DNA from: an uncultured bacterium
Lineage (GTDB): Bacteria; Bacteroidota; Bacteroidia; Bacteroidales; Bacteroidaceae
Length of the DNA stretch: 63,160 nt
Reading direction: 5' to 3'
NCBI GenBank assembly: GCA_905214795.1
Contig: CAJMNM010000018.1
Location: 1-63,160, forward strand
The notes under the pieces are model-generated. The model searched no databases. It worked only from the letters and a program-made list of their open reading frames with translations, and had not been told where the DNA came from. Of the stretch, positions 52,964 through 62,605 are shown in pieces (position 1 is the stretch's first letter; each line of letters starts with the position of its first letter). The position numbers and the translations under genes are program-made.

Positions 52964-54145
52964 TCAACGCACTGCCGGTTTAACACCAAAGGCACAAAAA
53001 GTTAAATAAAAAGCACAAACAAGCAACACGCATACACCACAAGTAATTCCAGCCATATCTGTTGCAAATCCTATCAAAGGAGTAACCGCTCCGCCTCCAG
53101 CTACTGCTGTAATCATCAAACCGGAAATCAAATTAGCCTTATCAGGCATGCATTGTACTGCCATAGAATAAATAATAGGAAATATGCATGAACACAGAAA
53201 ACCTATCGCACCTATACAAACCAAATCTACCATCGCGTCTTCACAGAATGCAAGTATCAAAATCGCTACAATAGCGGCCAATATATTAATCTTATAATAT
53301 TTAAGTTCTGCTATCTTTGTCATTAAAAAGACACCAAGGAAAGCGCCCACTGTACGACAGATAAAATAAACCTGGGGCGCAATACCGGCCTCTGTCTTAT
53401 CCCATCCAAAACGTAATATCATCACTTTGGAACTGATAAAATTTGTTGCTACATCTATTCCCACAACGAAAAAGATTCCTAAAAACAATAAAAGAATGGT
53501 TTTATTACGCAACAAGCCCCAAACCTTACCCAACGTAACATCAGATTTCTCCAGTGCTTCACGTCTAATCGGCGTAAGATACAACCATACAGCTGAAATC
53601 AATGTAATTGCCCCTAACACAGGAAATGCAAAATACCAATTTTTATCATCTTCTCCGCCTAATACATTCACAGCAAACAACATGATAAACGGACCGCAAA
53701 ACGACGAAACTGCCTTAACCACCTGTCCTGCCGTCAGACTGCTCGTCAGCAGTTTCTTGTCGGTCACTACATTATTCAACAACGGATTCAACGAAACCTG
53801 CAAAATCGCATTACCTATTCCCAATAAAGCATAACCCGCCAAACAAGCCATTCCGGTTTTCAGCAAAGGTATCATCATACCAATCAATGTAACAAACATA
53901 CTGAACAGAACGGTATTCTTACGTCCCCACCTGTTCATTTTTATACCGGCCGGTATACTAAAAAACAAAAACCATACAAACACCATTGACGGAACAAAAC
54001 CGGCCATAGTATGACTCCATCCAAATGCATCACGCGCATAATCGGATGAAATACCAACTATATCACAAAAACCCATCACAAAAAATCCAAAGAGGACGGG
54101 CAACACATGAAAAACTGTACTTTGTTTTTTCATTATTATTTTCAT
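52964..54145 (-). CDS. MFS sugar transporter
   Basis: A 393-residue major-facilitator protein with about twelve helices. It has the loop motif RWGRKN between helices 2 and 3 (about 72-77) and no signal peptide; it resembles sugar/H+ symporters of the FucP-like and NAG-type group in Bacteroidetes. It lies between GH43 and GH88 genes, so it may import the monosaccharide released by them. An in-frame Met5 is an alternative start. Confidence 0.85.
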   Translation of the reverse strand: MKIIMKKQSTVFHVLPVLFGFFVMGFCDIVGISSDYARDAFGWSHTMAGFVPSMVFVWFLFFSIPAGIKMNRWGRKNTVLFSMFVTLIGMMIPLLKTGMACLAGYALLGIGNAILQVSLNPLLNNVVTDKKLLTSSLTAGQVVKAVSSFCGPFIMLFAVNVLGGEDDKNWYFAFPVLGAITLISAVWLYLTPIRREALEKSDVTLGKVWGLLRNKTILLLFLGIFFVVGIDVATNFISSKVMILRFGWDKTEAGIAPQVYFICRTVGAFLGVFLMTKIAELKYYKINILAAIVAILILAFCEDAMVDLVCIGAIGFLCSCIFPIIYSMAVQCMPDKANLISGLMITAVAGGGAVTPLIGFATDMAGITCGVCVLLVCAFYLTFCAFGVKPAVR

Positions 54146-54270
54146 TAAGGATTAATAATCATTTTGTTTTTCTTTCCATCAGACGATTATACAGATAAAA
54201 ACAGCTTGCAAGCAAACTTGTTATCCATATAAACCTCTGACGGACAATCATTTTTTTTAAGACTTATTCT

Positions 54271-55959
54271 TTACGGAGTTACACGGAACCAATCAACATC
54301 TAACCAGCCACGATTCTTAGCCGGTTCTGAATGTGGCTCAACACACACCATACCAATTTTAGCACCTATCCATTTTCCCTGACGAGCCTTGAAACGTTCA
54401 CCACATTTTTTAAACTTCTTACCATCTAAACTATATGAAAACGTACACCAACCTTCGGGCTCAACATTCACACGTAAATAAATCTCACGACTAATGGTAG
54501 GCGCATAAATAATTGTCTGACGTACTGACGGCTCTAATTCTGCTAACGTTGTAACATTTTCTTTAGAACCCTGCTCAGCGTCCTTACATATATGCTGACG
54601 CAATATAAATTGATCTCCCATTCGCTGAAGAGTCAAAGCGGCATAATCCCAACCCATTACGATTAGTCCTCCCTCTTGTCCGTCTTCCTTGCTAGTCATT
54701 GTCATCTTAGATGTTACGGTAAACGTCTCTGCCGGGAATTTTTGCAACAGCATATTCGGAACTTCCCACATGTTCACAAATTCAGGTGAGAGCCGATGAG
54801 AATATAAACGCATAAAGCCATATGGCGTAGTAAATCCGAACACATCCTGATAATTAGCATGCCACTGCCACTGTAAGCCTAATTCTGTACTATTGAATTC
54901 ATCACTTTCCACCGGATTGTTTACAGCCTGGGCTGACGAAGTCTTCGGTTTTCTCCATGTCAACACCGGATTACCACAACCATCTCCATCCTTATCCTCT
55001 CCAATAACAGGCCAGTCGTTTACCCATTTCATAGGCTCAAGCCATACAACACGTCCATAACACCCACGATCCTGAAAATGCATAAACCAATCCTCACCAG
55101 TTGGTGTCTGAACCCATCCTCCCTGATGAGGTCCATTCACAACAGTTTTTCCCTGCTCCATGACACGACGTGCTTCATACGGTCCGAATACATGTTTGCT
55201 ACGGGCTACCATCTGCCAACCTGTTACTACCCCTCCAGCCGGAAACATCAGATAATAATATCCGTTACGTTTATAAAATTTCGGACCTTCAGCCGTATGG
55301 TTCACATCATCATTGCCATCGAATACAATTTTAGGTGTACCGATAACAGCCGTACCTTCCGCATTCATCTCTGCTACACAAATCACCGAATTAATCTGTG
55401 CCCGACTACCAGCCCACGCAAACGTCAGATAACATTTACCATCATCATCCCATAAAGGACAGGGATCTATAATTCCTTTTGCTTTCTTCACCAGTATCGG
55501 GTCGGACCAGTTTCCACGTGGGTCCTTGGTCTTTATCATGTAAACGCCATAATCAGGATCGCCCCAATAAATGTAAAATTCTCCTTTATGATAGCGTATG
55601 CTAGGTGCCCAAACTCCTTTTCCATGTTGTGCCTTAGCATAAAAATCTTCGGGAATATTTTTTTTCAAAGCATAATTTACTATTTCCCAGTTTACCAAAT
55701 CTTTTGAATGCAAAATAGGAAGCCCCGGCGCACAATTGAAACTTGAAGCCGTCAGATAATAATCATCTCCACAAGCACAGACATCAGGGTCTGAATAGTC
55801 GGCATTAATTACCGGATTCTTATATTTACCATTTCCAAGATCCGGCGACCAAACCTCCGATTTATATTTCAAATTTTGGCCGGTCACGGATATGCTACAA
55901 CTTAAACATACTCCCAGAAATAACATTCCTGCATATCCATTAATCAAACGTTGTCTCAT
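54271..55959 (-). CDS. GH43 family glycoside hydrolase
   Basis: A 562-residue exported beta-xylosidase / alpha-L-arabinofuranosidase-like enzyme. Five-bladed propeller marks: YSDPD near 55-59 (general base Asp), IIDPCPLWDDD (pKa-tuning Asp), HTAEGPKF (acid Glu). The C-terminal part (about 350-562) is a beta-sandwich often found in GH43 subfamily 12-like proteins. Signal peptide about 1-27 (SVTGQ). Next to a GH97 gene 36 bp upstream, with the MFS gene following. Confidence 0.9.
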   Translation of the reverse strand: MRQRLINGYAGMLFLGVCLSCSISVTGQNLKYKSEVWSPDLGNGKYKNPVINADYSDPDVCACGDDYYLTASSFNCAPGLPILHSKDLVNWEIVNYALKKNIPEDFYAKAQHGKGVWAPSIRYHKGEFYIYWGDPDYGVYMIKTKDPRGNWSDPILVKKAKGIIDPCPLWDDDGKCYLTFAWAGSRAQINSVICVAEMNAEGTAVIGTPKIVFDGNDDVNHTAEGPKFYKRNGYYYLMFPAGGVVTGWQMVARSKHVFGPYEARRVMEQGKTVVNGPHQGGWVQTPTGEDWFMHFQDRGCYGRVVWLEPMKWVNDWPVIGEDKDGDGCGNPVLTWRKPKTSSAQAVNNPVESDEFNSTELGLQWQWHANYQDVFGFTTPYGFMRLYSHRLSPEFVNMWEVPNMLLQKFPAETFTVTSKMTMTSKEDGQEGGLIVMGWDYAALTLQRMGDQFILRQHICKDAEQGSKENVTTLAELEPSVRQTIIYAPTISREIYLRVNVEPEGWCTFSYSLDGKKFKKCGERFKARQGKWIGAKIGMVCVEPHSEPAKNRGWLDVDWFRVTP

Positions 55960-55995
55960 CTTTATATTTTACTTATTAAATTTTTTCTACTATAA

Positions 55996-57861
55996 TTACT
56001 TCAATTCAAACATTCCAACAAATCCTCCGCCAGGACGTAAAGTCAGAGACAATTGATTGTCACTACCAACAGACTTAACCTCCCTGACAAAACCATTATC
56101 TTTATTTTCATCATCTTTAAATGATTTGAACTGATAAGTTTTATTTTTTTTCAAGAATGAAAAATCTATGTTTAAAGACTGTTGATGCTCTCCATTCATA
56201 ACAGCCAAAAACCAGGTATTCCCACTCCTCCGAGCAAATATCGCACATTCTCCAATCTCGCTTCCAGGTAGAACCAGTGTCTCATCCCACACAGAAGGAA
56301 TTTCTTTTATCAAATCTACCGCCTCATTATTCAAATAGTAATCCGGCCTATCAGCATAACATAAAAACGGAGAAGTAAAAATAATAGCCTGAGCTATTTC
56401 TCTTGACCATGAGAAGCCTCTCAATTCCTTTGGATTCAATACTGTGGGCGTGTAATCAGCAAAACCCTGCACATATCGGTTAAAAGGTAAGATACAATCA
56501 TGTGATGCCGGTAAAGTTCTCTTATATCTCAAAATATGCCATTCATGCCCACGTACCCCTTCACGTGTCATTTCATGGGGCCATGTACGGTTTCTTCCCG
56601 ATGGTTTTACGGCACCATGAAAATCAACCATCAACTGGTAATCTAATGCATCTTTCAATGTTTCATCATACCAATTAATCCATTTAACTGAAGCCGGTGG
56701 CATAAAATCAATCTTTATACCAACTACTCCAGCATTCTTTACCTTTTGAAAATAGGCCTGCCGTTTCTCAGGAGTATCAACCTCATTACTATGTACCCAT
56801 AACCAGATTCCTATATCATTAGCGTTGGCTTTATCTACAACACTTCTCAAACATTTCCATTCATCCCAATCACCTTTTTTCCACTTTTTCCAACCATCAT
56901 CAACCAGATAATATTCAAAACCAAGTTGAGCCGTCCATTCAATCCATTGGTCTTGCTCGTCGAAAACCGGTGCCCCCGCAGACCACCATTGCCACGTTGA
57001 CCGTCCAGGTTTAATCCATGATTTCCTTTTGAAATTGAATTTAGACGGTGAGGCCAACGAATAAATCATATCATTATTAACCAAGTCATTCAAATCATCA
57101 GCAACCATCACAACCCGCCATGGCTGTTCTACCATCCCGTCAGTTTTCCATCCCTTGGAATCTGCATGAAAATAAGCTTTCAACGTATGATTTGAAGATG
57201 TTTTCAAAGCCAGATCAGAATAATTAACGACATTCGCTTCTGTCAACAACAAATATTTCCCATTCAGAAGTTTTGCACTAACCGGCAAGGCTAATACCTT
57301 ATCAGACTGTAATGTATCTAACCTGGCATGAGTAAACAGACCTTCATAACTGTGACAATCATTCTGGAACCAGACTTCTGCTCCATCAGGCAAATTCCAC
57401 TCCAGACTCTCACCATTTATAGTGCATTGCTCTTTATTACGCAACACACTCTTTACAGCTACACCTTTATTATAGACACGTACTTTCAAATCATACGTTT
57501 CAGTACCATTAGAAACCGGGATAAGAGCCTCTGTATATTCTAAACAGACTTCAGGATGATTACCAAACATATCAAATTTATCACGCTTCGTTTTCCTGAC
57601 TATGTTATCCCCAAAAGTCACATTCTTCCCTAAATCTACCCCGTTTTTAATCATTCCCATAAAGGAAGTATCCAGAATTAAATCTTTGTCATAATAAACG
57701 ATATAAGATAAATTCTCATTTTTTCCGTTCTTTAAAAAAGCCGTTTTTAGTCTACCATCCGGACTTTTTACTTCAATAATATCTGTTCCCGCTACATTGT
57801 CTGTCAAAACAAACAAGCATAAAACCATGCATAATAGCCGCATATTAAATATTATTCTCAT
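55996..57861 (-). CDS. GH97 family glycoside hydrolase (retaining type)
   Basis: A 621-residue exported enzyme. It has an N-terminal beta-sandwich (about 25-285), a TIM barrel, and the retaining-type nucleophile Asp385 in GIKIDFM with Glu434 in the TREG segment as likely acid/base. An Asp in this place separates retaining members (alpha-galactosidase or beta-L-arabinopyranosidase activity is known) from inverting SusB. The frame can also begin with GTG at 57867 or ATG at 57843 (MRLLCMVLC); the leader peptide fits all three. Followed at 36 bp by GH43. Confidence 0.88.
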   Translation of the reverse strand: MRIIFNMRLLCMVLCLFVLTDNVAGTDIIEVKSPDGRLKTAFLKNGKNENLSYIVYYDKDLILDTSFMGMIKNGVDLGKNVTFGDNIVRKTKRDKFDMFGNHPEVCLEYTEALIPVSNGTETYDLKVRVYNKGVAVKSVLRNKEQCTINGESLEWNLPDGAEVWFQNDCHSYEGLFTHARLDTLQSDKVLALPVSAKLLNGKYLLLTEANVVNYSDLALKTSSNHTLKAYFHADSKGWKTDGMVEQPWRVVMVADDLNDLVNNDMIYSLASPSKFNFKRKSWIKPGRSTWQWWSAGAPVFDEQDQWIEWTAQLGFEYYLVDDGWKKWKKGDWDEWKCLRSVVDKANANDIGIWLWVHSNEVDTPEKRQAYFQKVKNAGVVGIKIDFMPPASVKWINWYDETLKDALDYQLMVDFHGAVKPSGRNRTWPHEMTREGVRGHEWHILRYKRTLPASHDCILPFNRYVQGFADYTPTVLNPKELRGFSWSREIAQAIIFTSPFLCYADRPDYYLNNEAVDLIKEIPSVWDETLVLPGSEIGECAIFARRSGNTWFLAVMNGEHQQSLNIDFSFLKKNKTYQFKSFKDDENKDNGFVREVKSVGSDNQLSLTLRPGGGFVGMFELK

Positions 57862-57866
57862 ATTCA

Positions 57867-57874
57867 CAAAATTA
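57867..57874 (-). promoter_or_regulatory. Possible -7 element of the GH97-GH43-MFS-GH88 operon
   Basis: Minus-strand TAATTTTG directly before the GH97 start, with no TTTG at -33. If real, the transcript would be almost leaderless or start at the inner ATG 57843. Confidence 0.35.
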
Positions 57875-57938
57875 TATTATTTATAATCTCACTTGTTTAT
57901 ATACGTTTGAAAGTTAAGATTCCCTTATTCAACAAATA

Positions 57939-57974
57939 AAAAACCTTGCAGAAAAATATGTCTGCAAGGTTTTT
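57939..57974 (-). terminator. Terminator after the GH51 gene
   Basis: A perfect 14-bp stem (AAAAACCTTGCAGA / TCTGCAAGGTTTTT) with an 8-nt loop and a T-run on the minus strand. It separates GH51 from the GH97 operon. Confidence 0.88.
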
Positions 57975-57994
57975 CTCATCACATATAATATTGT

Positions 57995-60595
57995 TTACAG
58001 TTCAATCAGACTGAAAGAATAAGCAGGCAATTCATATTCAAAATCAGGCGTCACAACGATATCCTTGGTCTGAGGACGGGCTTCACGGTCATCATAATTT
58101 CCAGTCAATAAATGAAGCTTGGCATTTAACGAAGTATTGTTTCCGAATAACTTTTCTGCATTATCAAATTTCAAATGTCCCTTAACCGGATGATTTAACA
58201 AATTAACAAGCTTGACATAAACTTTTCCATTTTTAGAATCGCGCACTGTACTGACTGCCAATCTTTCACGAACCCCTTTACGTCCTTCGTTTACAGACAA
58301 TGTACTTGTCATATACTCATCTCCACTGTAATTGCCACACAACTTCTGAACAAAATATCCGACTGTCGGTTTCACCTCCTTATTATTAAAATAAATCATA
58401 TCCGGAGTCCACTGAGTATGTCCTTCCTTAGCCAACAATGGTGCATAAGAACTCATAGACACAACATCGCCATTACGTTCCATATTACAAATATGCATGG
58501 CCTCACATAAAGCTGTCTCAATATTGTTAGGACGTCCCGGTGCATGAGCTGCATACTCGCCCAGATAAACCTTTGAACCGTTACGATCATATTGATCATA
58601 ATAATTCTGATGATAAATAAACCATCCCGGTGTCTGATAATAATGCTCATCTATCATGTCAATATGATTATCCTTCGCCAAACGCCATCCGGCCTCATAA
58701 TCACTGCCGTCACACCATGGACCTGAGGTTCCACAAACAATAATATCCGGATATTTCTCCTTCACTGCCTTAATAATCATCAGATAACGTTCCGCAAAAG
58801 TTTTTGAGATAAGGTCCTCATTTCCTATACCAATATATTTAAGATTAAATGGTTTAGGATGACCTTGCTCGGCACGCAATTTACCCCATTTTGTTGTTTT
58901 GGCATCACCATTGGCCCACTCTATCAGATCAAGAACATCCTGAATGTACTGAGGCATTTGTTCCATAGGAATACCACCCTGCTGACCGGCACCACAATCA
59001 CTGGAATTCTGACAACTTACTCCTGCAGCCAACACCGGAAGTGGTTCACATCCTATATCCTCACAGAACTGAAAATATTCATAATAACCCAATCCTTTGG
59101 TCTGATGATATCCCCATAAGTTACGCTGCGGTTTACGGCTTTCAAGAGAACCAATGGTTTCTTTCCAATTGTAAATGTTGTGCAAACCATCGCCATGAGC
59201 TACACAACCACCCGGAAAACGCATAAACTTCGGCTTCAAATCAGCAAGCAACTGGGCCAAGTCTGCACGCAAACCATTCTCACGTCCCTTAAACGTTTTT
59301 TGAGGAAATAATGAAATCATATCCATAGCAACCTTTCCAGAGGATTTCGGAACAATTTTAATAACTGCATGGTCAGCATCCGAATCAGCCTTCAAGACAG
59401 CCTTTACCTTTTTCCAATCCTTTTTAGCAGCAGCAACTGTTGTCTTTGCTATAACTTTTCCATCCTGTTCCAACAAGACATCAAATTTACCAGACTTACC
59501 TTCTATCTGACGGATAAACATTGAAAAATCATATTTTTCACCCTTACGGACAACAATACCATCATACCCACTGTTTACTAAGGTCAATTCGCCAGGTTTC
59601 TGCACATCCAGCAAAGCATAATGAGCGTTATTCTGATGAATAGGATTGTCCACAGCAATCTGCCATGTACCTCCGTTTCCTTCTAAATTCCATGCATACT
59701 GGGCTGTCCAGGATTTATTTCCCCCCTTAACATCAGCCTGAGAATATTCAAAATCACGATTCTGTACCAACTCTGCATACAAGCCACCATCAGCAGCATA
59801 ATTAATATCCTCAAAAAAGATACCAATCAACTTATCGCTAATTTTTTTTGAGTCGCTAACATCTACCTTTATCTGAGCCTCTAATGGCTTCAAACCTCTG
59901 AAACGGGTTTCATTATCACGAGCCAGTTCACCATTGAGAGCTTCCCAATATCTGACAGACTCCACTGCCTTTATCAGATTGTTCACTTCACTGTAAGCAA
60001 CCTTAAATTGCTGACCTTTTACCTCGCGGCCATCAATCATCGCGACCTTTACAGTATTATTATAAACATCTGATGACACCTTAACCGGTTTACCAAATTT
60101 AAAAAAGTCCTTTGATTCTGTACAATAACAATCGCCTTCCTTAGTTTTGAAGAAAACCCGATATATTTTCCTGGCCTCATCATAAGACATAACTGGTTCC
60201 AAACAGCTGCTGACTCCCTCCATATACGGATAATCCTGCGGTTGCCATAACACCAAATCCTTACTTTCAGCCACCGCAAACTGATTTGAAAAATCGTTTA
60301 CCTGAAAGACACAACGCCACATACCGTCAGGTGTCTTTACCAAATAAGGATTATACATTTTCTTACCGGCCCCCCAGGCTCCATAGTCGCTTTTAACAAA
60401 CGCATGATTAGGTCCTATTGGTGACCAGCATTTCTGATCTGCACTCCATGCCATATTCAATCCATTATTAGCATGCACATTGTAAGAGAACAGATACACT
60501 GAATCGGGTACAGCTGTCATTGCGGTTGCAGAAACAGCCAAACTTAACCCCAAAAAGGCAAGGCTACATTTAGTCTTTGTTTTTTGTGATTTCAT
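57995..60595 (-). CDS. GH51 alpha-L-arabinofuranosidase with N-terminal extra domain
   Basis: An 866-residue exported enzyme. Signal peptide about 1-26 (ATAMTA). Residues about 27-240 look like a GH43/GH32-type propeller fragment (AWGAGKKMYNPYLVKTPDG; SKDLVLWQPQD) that is too short to be a whole catalytic fold. Next come a CBM4-like sandwich (about 285-440) and the GH51 barrel with acid/base Glu in GIGNED (near residue 592) and nucleophile Glu in LGEYAAH (near 678), then the C-terminal beta domain. It removes alpha-L-Araf side groups; own promoter and terminator. Confidence 0.9.
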   Translation of the reverse strand: MKSQKTKTKCSLAFLGLSLAVSATAMTAVPDSVYLFSYNVHANNGLNMAWSADQKCWSPIGPNHAFVKSDYGAWGAGKKMYNPYLVKTPDGMWRCVFQVNDFSNQFAVAESKDLVLWQPQDYPYMEGVSSCLEPVMSYDEARKIYRVFFKTKEGDCYCTESKDFFKFGKPVKVSSDVYNNTVKVAMIDGREVKGQQFKVAYSEVNNLIKAVESVRYWEALNGELARDNETRFRGLKPLEAQIKVDVSDSKKISDKLIGIFFEDINYAADGGLYAELVQNRDFEYSQADVKGGNKSWTAQYAWNLEGNGGTWQIAVDNPIHQNNAHYALLDVQKPGELTLVNSGYDGIVVRKGEKYDFSMFIRQIEGKSGKFDVLLEQDGKVIAKTTVAAAKKDWKKVKAVLKADSDADHAVIKIVPKSSGKVAMDMISLFPQKTFKGRENGLRADLAQLLADLKPKFMRFPGGCVAHGDGLHNIYNWKETIGSLESRKPQRNLWGYHQTKGLGYYEYFQFCEDIGCEPLPVLAAGVSCQNSSDCGAGQQGGIPMEQMPQYIQDVLDLIEWANGDAKTTKWGKLRAEQGHPKPFNLKYIGIGNEDLISKTFAERYLMIIKAVKEKYPDIIVCGTSGPWCDGSDYEAGWRLAKDNHIDMIDEHYYQTPGWFIYHQNYYDQYDRNGSKVYLGEYAAHAPGRPNNIETALCEAMHICNMERNGDVVSMSSYAPLLAKEGHTQWTPDMIYFNNKEVKPTVGYFVQKLCGNYSGDEYMTSTLSVNEGRKGVRERLAVSTVRDSKNGKVYVKLVNLLNHPVKGHLKFDNAEKLFGNNTSLNAKLHLLTGNYDDREARPQTKDIVVTPDFEYELPAYSFSLIEL

Positions 60596-60648
60596 GGTTA
60601 ATTGGGTTGATAATTTATAAATAAAATAGCTAAAAATGTTTCAACATG

Positions 60649-60656
60649 CAAATATA
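60649..60656 (-). promoter_or_regulatory. -7 element of the GH51 gene
   Basis: Minus-strand TATATTTG, 53 bp before the start codon; no clear -33 box. Confidence 0.55.
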
Positions 60657-60694
60657 TAGAAAAAAAATATTTGTATATCATACACTCAATAAAA

Positions 60695-60727
60695 AACCTT
60701 ATAAGAAAATCAAATTCTTATAAGGTT
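60695..60727 (-). terminator. Terminator after the BACON-like lipoprotein gene
   Basis: A perfect 13-bp stem (AACCTTATAAGAA / TTCTTATAAGGTT) with a 7-nt loop and a T-run on the minus strand. Confidence 0.85.
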
Positions 60728-60773
60728 CTTATCAAATAATTATTTCTTATTCTTAAACCAGCTACATTAAAAG

Positions 60774-61445
60774 CTATTTTTCCTGTGCCTCCTGCTTGAC
60801 TTTAATCTTTGTAGTAACACCATTGCTTTGCAAACTCAACACTGCTTCACGATCATTTTCTCCGGTATTATTGGTCAGATTATAAAATAAGATATGCTTT
60901 CCCGGATTACCTGAAAGTGATGTCCCCTCTTTCCAACTAATCCATTCCGGTTGTGCTTCATCAAATGTCAACGTCCAGCTGCCATAAGTACGGAATACAA
61001 TACTATCTTTGAGTTGAGTAGCACTATCGGTCAGCAAAAATTGATAGTTCTTACGCACCGGATGCTGAATATCCAGATAATGAACCTGCTGGTAAAAAGA
61101 AGATAATGTTTTACCATCCGCGTTAAAATTCACCACAGCTACACGTACGGTATCTGTATTGTTTACATTAAAATGTACTTTTACCTTATTAATCATATAA
61201 TACCCATCGGGTACTGTTCCTGACATGGAATCCGGACTGATACTTAACCAGTCTTCTGTATAAGAAAGACTCCAATCGTAAGTCGTTGCAAACTTTAAAG
61301 TATCCTGAGTCTGATCTGCATAAACCAATCCCCCTCTATAGTCAGGATAAAGAATTTGGGCAAACTCATAAGTATTTCCTTTTTTATCGCACGCAGCAAA
61401 CAATATAGACAAAACCGTACACGAACACACAATAAATTTTTTCAT
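60774..61445 (-). CDS. BACON-like lipoprotein
   Basis: A 223-residue protein with a lipoprotein signal peptide ending at Cys19 (LFAAC). Two beta-sandwich units (about 35-125 and 130-222), each with the TYDWSLSY / SWTLTF start and a WLSI / WISW core, resemble BACON domains, which in Bacteroidetes bind mucin or carbohydrate. Probably at the outer membrane. It is divergent from the gene at 61526 with interleaved promoters. Confidence 0.75.
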   Translation of the reverse strand: MKKFIVCSCTVLSILFAACDKKGNTYEFAQILYPDYRGGLVYADQTQDTLKFATTYDWSLSYTEDWLSISPDSMSGTVPDGYYMINKVKVHFNVNNTDTVRVAVVNFNADGKTLSSFYQQVHYLDIQHPVRKNYQFLLTDSATQLKDSIVFRTYGSWTLTFDEAQPEWISWKEGTSLSGNPGKHILFYNLTNNTGENDREAVLSLQSNGVTTKIKVKQEAQEK

Positions 61446-61473
61446 AGATTATTTCATTTAAATATCACGCAAG

Positions 61474-61504
61474 CAAAGATACTGATTTTATTGAAAGTCT
61501 CAAC
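61474..61504 (-). promoter_or_regulatory. Promoter of the BACON-like lipoprotein gene
   Basis: Minus strand: GTTG (61501-61504), 19 bp, TATCTTTG (61474-61481). It interleaves with the opposing promoter. Confidence 0.7.
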
Positions 61505-61521
61505 AAATATATCTATCTTTG
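61490..61521 (+). promoter_or_regulatory. Promoter of the small gene at 61526
   Basis: ATTG (61490-61493), 20 bp, TATCTTTG (61514-61521). The coding frame starts only 4 nt after the box. Confidence 0.7.
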
Positions 61522-61525
61522 CTTT

Positions 61526-61876
61526 GTGAAGAACCCTTTTTATAACGATATTTATGAAATCCTTCAAAAGAAAGGAAATAAAGGCCTGCCGGTAAGCATC
61601 ATTGCGCGTCAGGTTTATAATCGTCATGCAGGTTTGTTTTCTTCCAATCTCACGTTTGAAAAAGTCTACCAAAACGTTAGATTCTTTTTATGGTCTCAGG
61701 CCACTAAACCCAATTCTCCATTTACATTTGGTACACAGAGAGGATGGTATAGCCTTAATCCTAATATCGCACAACAAATGAGGCTGCTTTTTGAGGAACA
61801 GGCACAACAAGAACCCGAAAAAGAACCTGAATACGACAATATTGACCCATATAAAAACTACCCTACTTTATTTTAA
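61526..61876 (+). CDS. Small conserved-looking protein of unknown function, GTG start
   Basis: A 116-residue protein with a basic, aromatic N-terminal half (PFYNDIYEILQKKG, SIIARQVYNRHAG) that suggests a winged-helix-like fold, and an acidic Pro/Glu-rich tail. No signal peptide. The frame begins with GTG; there is no in-frame ATG before residue 84. The promoter -7 box ends just 4 nt before the GTG, so the mRNA would be leaderless. It is not a family I can name with confidence. Confidence 0.7.
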   Translation: MKNPFYNDIYEILQKKGNKGLPVSIIARQVYNRHAGLFSSNLTFEKVYQNVRFFLWSQATKPNSPFTFGTQRGWYSLNPNIAQQMRLLFEEQAQQEPEKEPEYDNIDPYKNYPTLF

Positions 61877-62129
61877 GTTTTACGGTCTGTATCTGTACTA
61901 ACCAATAACAAATATTAAAACTCTGAACAGATTACATTTATCTTGTATTCTAGTCACACAAATATACAATGTGGTTGAACCTGCCGTAGTAACTTTCGGT
62001 TACTTAGGGTTGATTCCAAACATATCCGGTCAGATTTTGCGGCTTTCGGTACCGTTTTCCCACTTTCCGACAATGCGCGCAGAGTTGAAGAAAGGAAATA
62101 TCGCACACGCGCGCGCCCACGCGTTTTCC
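61877..62129. other. Intergenic region, no gene seen
   Basis: Contains an alternating purine-pyrimidine tract, CACACGCGCGCG, near 62104-62115, capable in principle of Z-DNA. No promoter or reading frame of note. Confidence 0.5.
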
Positions 62130-62605
62130 CTATAAAGGTATTTTTTCACTTTTTGCCCTTACTCCTTCACAATACCATTCAAACAGCAGACTTACAAACT
62201 GTTAAGTGTGAAGGGGCATCCTTCACATCTCCTTCACCGGTCCTTCACACCGAATAAAATTATCCGAAACGCATACGGTTACGGATTTTTTTCCGTACGG
62301 TTACGGATTCAATCCTGCACTTTGTGAATCTTTTTCCGCACTGTTACGGTGATGCCCGTTACCGTACCGGAATATTTTTCTGCACGGTTGCGGGAATGAT
62401 TGGAAAAAACGGATGGAAAATCATGGATTTCAGGATGAAAAAATCTGATTTTCTGACAGAAATTCTACGTTATGGTCTCAAAAAAGCCGATTTACATCTC
62501 ACAAATATATCGGTGAAGGATGTGAAGGACAACCCTTCACACACAATCTACTGAATATAAGCGTTCTACAATAAAATGTGAAGGAGTGAAGGACTTTTTT
62601 TGTGA
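62130..62605 (-). repeat. Intergenic repeat element, copy B
   Basis: Inverted relative of copy A. On the minus strand it has the same order: CCTTCAC cluster (62510-62600), the 59-nt block (62331-62389, identical to copy A), diverged CCGTA/ACGG words, then the 19-nt hairpin (62208-62226, identical). About ten CCTTCAC/GTGAAGG units are present. The open frame at 62324-62554 lies within it and is not credible as a gene. Confidence 0.85.

Noticed and set aside
52948..52995. Earlier ATG for the GH88 gene
   Set aside because: It would overlap the MFS gene and place extra residues before the signal peptide.
62324..62554. Plus-strand 76-residue frame in repeat element B
   Set aside because: It lies across the shared repeat blocks; the corresponding frame in copy A is not kept.
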